Assembly (NCBI GenBank): GCA_958402445.1
Contig: CATXTO010000004.1
Coordinates: 60,790-124,789, forward strand
Direction: 5' to 3'
From: an uncultured Eubacteriales bacterium
Lineage (GTDB): Bacteria; Bacillota; Clostridia; Oscillospirales; Oscillospiraceae
DNA length: 64,000 nt
Part shown: in pieces, positions 60,139 to 64,000 of the stretch
Layout of the letters: the number at the start of each line of letters is the position of its first letter
Position numbering within the stretch: position 1 is the stretch's first letter
Position numbers and translations under genes: made by a program
The notes under the pieces: generated by a model
Databases searched by the model: none
The model's input: the letters and a program-made list of their open reading frames with translations, nothing else
Told to the model about the DNA's origin: nothing

Positions 60139-60603
60139 CTAAGAACGCCTGCGCCGCACAGCGGAGATCACCTCAGTCAAAAGCGGGAGCAGGGATGCAA
60201 GGGCCCCCCAGGCCACCGCTCCCCGCAGTCGGTGAAGCTGGATGGCGAAAAATGAGCCGGCCTCCTTCGCCGCGCCCCAAGCGGCCCAATAGTCCGCCGC
60301 TGTATACAGCCAGAAGGCTGTGCTCACAAGGAACACCACGCAGGCCAGTAGGCCGCCCCGAACTGGCTTGCCGCTGCGGCGCTGCAACCATCTGGCCAAG
60401 TAAAACAGCAACAGCGCCGTTGCGGACATACCTGCGCAGCCCCAGAATTGTCCAGCAGAAAAATGCTGCCAATCAAAGGGGTTTCGGGTAAAAAGCTGGA
60501 AGCAAAGCCAAGATGCCAATGACAAAATGGAACTCAGATAACCGCATACGGCGACTGCGGTGATTACGGAGCGTTTCGATTGAGCCAAGTCGCCTTCTCC
60601 CAC
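60139..60603 (-). CDS. Four-helix membrane protein
   Basis: 154 aa. Helices at about 13-35, 50-70, 82-104 and 125-146, with polar ends and a basic C-terminus (RRRRS). GTG at 60603 or TTG at 60588 could start it; GGGAGAAGG favours the TTG. No family recognised. Confidence 0.6.
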   Translation of the reverse strand: MGEGDLAQSKRSVITAVAVCGYLSSILSLASWLCFQLFTRNPFDWQHFSAGQFWGCAGMSATALLLFYLARWLQRRSGKPVRGGLLACVVFLVSTAFWLYTAADYWAAWGAAKEAGSFFAIQLHRLRGAVAWGALASLLPLLTEVISAVRRRRS

Positions 60604-60738
60604 CTTTCTTATCCCATATTTTTTCCAATTGGCGCCGCTCGGGAGCTCTCTGCGCCATCGCCTCTTATGTGTATCTTATTATACCCCAATATCCCCCAGG
60701 TTGCAACCATTCGCTACTGCAAGGAAAAAGAATCAATA

Positions 60739-61095
60739 TTACTTCTTTTCCTGGGCCGGCGGGTCCATTTGAAGAATCAACTCCGAGAGCAGCGAGGCAA
60801 ACCTGCGTTGTTTCTCTTCCGGAAGCAGATCCATCATATCCAAAAGTCTCTGCAACAGCAGCGTCGCCTCAACCGATCGCTGCTGCATGGAGCAGGAAAC
60901 CAGGGCCTCCGGTCGCATGTGTAATTGCTCTGCTAGATATTCCACCGTATCCAGACGCGGGTTTCCCTTTCCCTGCAGCAGCGATTGTAAGGAAGCGCGG
61001 GCGACCCCCAATCGTCGGGCAAAGGCAGCGACGGATAGGTCCCGGCTCGTGCGGATTGCCCGCAGAAACACTGACAAATTCCTCTGCAAAATCAC
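60739..61095 (-). CDS. Xre-type HTH regulator, paralogue 3
   Basis: 118 aa, GTG start after AAAGGGGGGATTTTTT. HTH: FLRAIRTSRDLSVAAFARRLGVARASLQSLLQGKGNPRLDTVEYLAEQL; C-terminal helices rich in Leu and Glu. It shares the QG-x-GNP turn and architecture with the two regulators at 26-27 kb but is more diverged. The target is unknown. Confidence 0.82.
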   Translation of the reverse strand: MILQRNLSVFLRAIRTSRDLSVAAFARRLGVARASLQSLLQGKGNPRLDTVEYLAEQLHMRPEALVSCSMQQRSVEATLLLQRLLDMMDLLPEEKQRRFASLLSELILQMDPPAQEKK

Positions 61096-61470
61096 AAAAA
61101 ATCCCCCCTTTCCACAATAGAGGATATCCTGAGAACGTACAAGTCCATAAGGGCGAAAAGGCGCCTAAAATTTCGGCTTCTACACCGTCCGCGCCAGATC
61201 CTATACGAGGCCTAAATTTAAATGCTTGTCTGATACCTTGGCCCACGGATTCCCTTTTCAATAAACTCTCTCTTTTCGCCAAAAATCCATCCTTCTGTTT
61301 GTCATTTTTGTCTTCCCCTGCACACTGAATCGGCAAAAGCGGAAGATGGTTTTCCTAGTTTCCATTTTTTTAGATATATGTTATGATATGGGTGTTGGAT
61401 TTCGGCAGATCCCCACTCTGCCGGATATGCATTTCCCGCGCACGGGATATTGAAGAAGGAGTGATGACAT
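61096..61470. other. Divergent intergenic region
   Basis: 375 bp between the Xre gene (minus) and the endonuclease gene (plus). TATGAT (61381-61386) lies about 85 bases before the nuclease start and could be its -10. Open frames here have no ribosome site. Confidence 0.4.
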
Positions 61471-64000
61471 ATGCGAAGCAGCCTCAAACGGGTGCTGTCC
61501 TGGGCGTTGGTCCTGGCTATGATCCTAGCCATGGCACCGGCGATTTTGGCGGCCGCCCCCCTGACAGAACGAAATACCGGCGTTCGCCACAGTACCTGCA
61601 CCTCTCTGAGCGAGCAGGCCGTAACCTATTACACCGGCAATTACACCTGGGACAACCTGGCCACATTGGAGGGCGATTCCTCCGGCAGCTCTCTGGAAGC
61701 GACGGATTCCGCGCTCTATCAGACGCTGCACAAGTTGATGGCCGATACCCAAACCGACTCCATCACCTATAAGAGCCTGACCACCTATTGGCCCTATACG
61801 GACACCCAGCCCGGCTTTGACGACGCCACCCTGTTTTACAGCGACGCGGACGGCAGCGGCTATAACCGGGAGCATGTGTGGCCCAAAAGCCGGGCTTCTT
61901 TTTACCAATCCGGCGGCGGTGCGGACCTGCATCACCTACGGCCCACCAACTCCACCATCAACTCCACTCGGAGCAACTATACCATGGGCAATGTCCGGGA
62001 GGTCTGCCGTGAGTACAGTACCAAGGATTATAACGGCGAAACCGTATTGTGGTACAGCGCTGCAGACGATTTGGTTGAGGTCAAGGATAACGTCAAGGGC
62101 GATGTGGCCCGGATTCTGCTGTACATCTATGTGCGGTGGGGGCAACCCAACCTGTTTGAGAACGTGAGCGCCGGCGATTTGCCACCCTTTGACTCGGACG
62201 ATAACGCCAACAACGGCCTGAAGGTCATTGATAACCTGGCAACCCTTCTGGAGTGGTGCCAGGAAGACCCGGTAGACGACTGGGAGATGGCGCGTAACGA
62301 CCTGGCACAAAAGGTGCAGGGAAATCGGAACGTATTTATTGACTACCCCGAGCTGGCTTGGCTTCTGTTTTCTCAGCCCCTACCAGAGGATATGAAGACG
62401 CCCTCCGGCGAGGCTGGTGACCCGGAACCCCCGGCCTATCCTATCACCGCCCTTTCCAACAACGCGCAGTGGGGCACGGTGACGCTGAACGGTTCCCGCA
62501 TTCTGGCCTCCCCTGCTGAAGCCTATTATACAGCTGGCGCTGAGGTGCAGCCGGTCGGTGCCGCGACTGTCACGCAAAATGGGAATCTCTTCGTCATTAC
62601 CAACGTAACGGCAGCCTGTACCATCACGGTCCAGTTTGCCCCCAAGACGGCTGCCAATATTACATATGCTGTACCCGACGGCGTCAGTGTGGTAAACGGG
62701 ACCTCTTCCGGCTGGGTGGGAGACCGGATTACACTGCCCCAGGTCAGCGGAAAACCTTCGGATTCCAGCCGGAGCTATAGCTTTGTCGGCTGGGTAGACG
62801 CACCCGTGGGAGCGACATCTGACTATGACAGCCTGACGGTTTATTCCCCGGGAAAATCCTATGAGCTGTCACAGGCGGAAACTAAGCTCTATGCCCTGTA
62901 CTCCTACCGGGAGGAAAACGGAACCGGCGAGGCCAATACCTATTCGCTGGTCAACGGCGATTTGACGGATTGGAGCGGCGATTACGTCATGAGCGGCGAG
63001 GTAACGACCTCTGACGCAGAGTATGTTCACTTGGCCACCGGGGAGAGCGTGGGCCAGGCCGGCGCCGCAATTCTGCTGCAGCAAACAGGCATGACGAAGC
63101 GGGACAACGTGCTCACAGATGTAACAGACCGTTATGTCATTTCCATTTCCCGCTTGGCCAACGGCAACTACGCCATGCGGCTAAAGGGCTCCGCCCAGGA
63201 CTGCTATCTGTTTTATTCCGGCAGCGGCAACACCCTTGGAAGCGCCACAAGCACCAGCGAGGCGGGGGCCCAGTGGCAGTTCTCCTACGACAGCTCGAAG
63301 GGCACCGTAGCCGTGGCCAACGTGGGGACCGAGGGACGCTATCTGCAGTTTAATCCCAGCTCTCCTCTCTTCCGCTGCTATAAAGGCTCCCAGAACGACG
63401 TGCGGCTCTATGCCGCCGCCGGAGCCACCACTACCTTCTACCTGACGCTCAGTGAGGGTTCCGAACCCTGTCCGGATGGTCACACGGAGGCGCTCCGGAA
63501 TCAGAAAGACGCCACTTGTACAGAGGCGGGGTATACGGGTGACACTTACTGTTCCGTCTGTGGACGTCTCCTTGCCGCCGGCACCGTAATTCCCGCTCTA
63601 GGGCATGACTGGAGCGACTGGACAAGGGAAACGCCGGCTGGCTGCGAAACCCAGGGGAAGGAAATCCGCACCTGCAGCCGTTGTGACGCCACGGACAGCC
63701 GGAGCATCCCCGCCACTGGGCACAAAGAGGATCTGCGGAATCAAAAAGACGCCACCTGCATAGAAGAAGGCTATACTGGGGATGTGTACTGTTCTGTCTG
63801 CGGCGAACTGCTGCAAGCCGGGCAGGTCATTCCCAAGGCAGAACATGAATTTGAGTCTACTGTGGTACCTCCTACCTGTGAAAAGGCCGGTTACACGCAG
63901 CATACCTGCAAAATCTGCGGTACCAATTACCGAGATACCTTTATGCCGGCCCTGGGACACGACTACCAGGCCGTGGTGACGGCTCCCACCTGCACGGAAG
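61471..64000 (+). CDS. Secreted endonuclease I family protein (runs off window end)
   Basis: At least 843 codons, no stop before base 64000. Signal peptide LKRVLSWALVLAMILAMAPAILA (cleavage near residue 28). Residues about 45-310 are an EndA/endonuclease I domain with YNREHVWPKSRASF (His135) and GGADLHHLRPTNS, the beta-beta-alpha metal nuclease site. Then bacterial Ig- or repeat-like domains (YPITALSNNAQWGTVTL, FVGWVDAPVGATSDYDSL of the InlB B-repeat type), a module around residues 550-660, and from about 63481 tandem Cys-rich units (DATCTEAGYTGDTYCSVCG, IPALGHDWSDW). It probably degrades extracellular DNA. GAAGGAGTGATGACAT precedes the ATG. Confidence 0.85.
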   Translation, partial: MRSSLKRVLSWALVLAMILAMAPAILAAAPLTERNTGVRHSTCTSLSEQAVTYYTGNYTWDNLATLEGDSSGSSLEATDSALYQTLHKLMADTQTDSITYKSLTTYWPYTDTQPGFDDATLFYSDADGSGYNREHVWPKSRASFYQSGGGADLHHLRPTNSTINSTRSNYTMGNVREVCREYSTKDYNGETVLWYSAADDLVEVKDNVKGDVARILLYIYVRWGQPNLFENVSAGDLPPFDSDDNANNGLKVIDNLATLLEWCQEDPVDDWEMARNDLAQKVQGNRNVFIDYPELAWLLFSQPLPEDMKTPSGEAGDPEPPAYPITALSNNAQWGTVTLNGSRILASPAEAYYTAGAEVQPVGAATVTQNGNLFVITNVTAACTITVQFAPKTAANITYAVPDGVSVVNGTSSGWVGDRITLPQVSGKPSDSSRSYSFVGWVDAPVGATSDYDSLTVYSPGKSYELSQAETKLYALYSYREENGTGEANTYSLVNGDLTDWSGDYVMSGEVTTSDAEYVHLATGESVGQAGAAILLQQTGMTKRDNVLTDVTDRYVISISRLANGNYAMRLKGSAQDCYLFYSGSGNTLGSATSTSEAGAQWQFSYDSSKGTVAVANVGTEGRYLQFNPSSPLFRCYKGSQNDVRLYAAAGATTTFYLTLSEGSEPCPDGHTEALRNQKDATCTEAGYTGDTYCSVCGRLLAAGTVIPALGHDWSDWTRETPAGCETQGKEIRTCSRCDATDSRSIPATGHKEDLRNQKDATCIEEGYTGDVYCSVCGELLQAGQVIPKAEHEFESTVVPPTCEKAGYTQHTCKICGTNYRDTFMPALGHDYQAVVTAPTCTE

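Overview
The window looks like chromosomal DNA of a GC-rich, endospore-forming clostridium, most probably an Oscillospirales/Oscillospiraceae gut anaerobe. The evidence is the sporulation set (sigma-K, SpmA/SpmB, Spo0A with 0A-like boxes, an AbrB-type regulator), the lepB-rbgA pair, strong GGAGG ribosome binding sites, a complete riboswitch-controlled glycine cleavage operon, and many two-component/ABC cassettes and DUF families typical of Clostridia. The taxon is inferred from gene content; no rRNA is present. I see no phage, CRISPR array or intact insertion sequence.

Layout. 1-2.1 kb: partial rbgA and lepB (minus), then an uninterrupted sigK. 2.3-7.1 kb: an AraC/BtrH-like fusion regulator converging on an unaccompanied TIR-STING-like gene, then a sigma factor, a DUF4367 anti-sigma-like protein and a small secreted protein. 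7.1-7.9 kb: a 73-75 bp tandem repeat array whose relatives recur near 48-50 kb. 7.9-10.9 kb: a minus-strand run (DUF3795, TfoX-C, WYL regulator, TfoX-N, GyrI-like, VOC) with a palindrome over the internal promoter. 11-17 kb: DUF5662, flavodoxin, a decayed membrane gene, AbrB, spmAB and argS. 17-21.8 kb: an AT-richer ABC-2 exporter next to an OmpR/histidine kinase pair. 22-26 kb: ECF sigma/anti-sigma, a maltose acetyltransferase-like gene, a DUF2156/GNAT pair. 26.3-27.3 kb: two divergent Xre-type regulators. 27.4-31 kb: a second ABC exporter with a giant permease. 31-35 kb: a secreted protein, a stray ABC fragment, a lipoprotein and a decayed MacB/FtsX-type exporter.

35-43.6 kb is the metabolic centrepiece: a tandem glycine riboswitch with intrinsic terminator, then gcvT-glyA (one fused polypeptide), gcvH, gcvPA, gcvPB, lplA and lpdA. 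The unit holds all four glycine cleavage proteins, lipoate attachment, and the SHMT that can turn the released one-carbon unit into serine. A tRNA-Ala(CGC) and a cysteine desulfidase-like gene follow. 46-48 kb carries an NlpC/P60 hydrolase divergent from spo0A. 48-57 kb holds a DUF4932 metallopeptidase-like protein, an M29 aminopeptidase, a homocysteine methyltransferase-like protein, a membrane-anchored E2-like acyltransferase, a lipoprotein and a phosphoribosyltransferase. 56.8-64 kb has cutC overlapping a large transglutaminase-like gene, a membrane protein, a third Xre regulator, and a secreted endonuclease I protein that runs off the window.

The item most likely to repay attention is the TIR-STING-like gene (3848-4807), which has no CD-NTase beside it although such effectors are normally encoded in CBASS operons. 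Others are the GcvT-SHMT fusion, a 41 bp non-coding element present twice around the sigma operon, the dual-hairpin repeat family, and three genes that share a promoter-proximal hairpin plus U-tract architecture.
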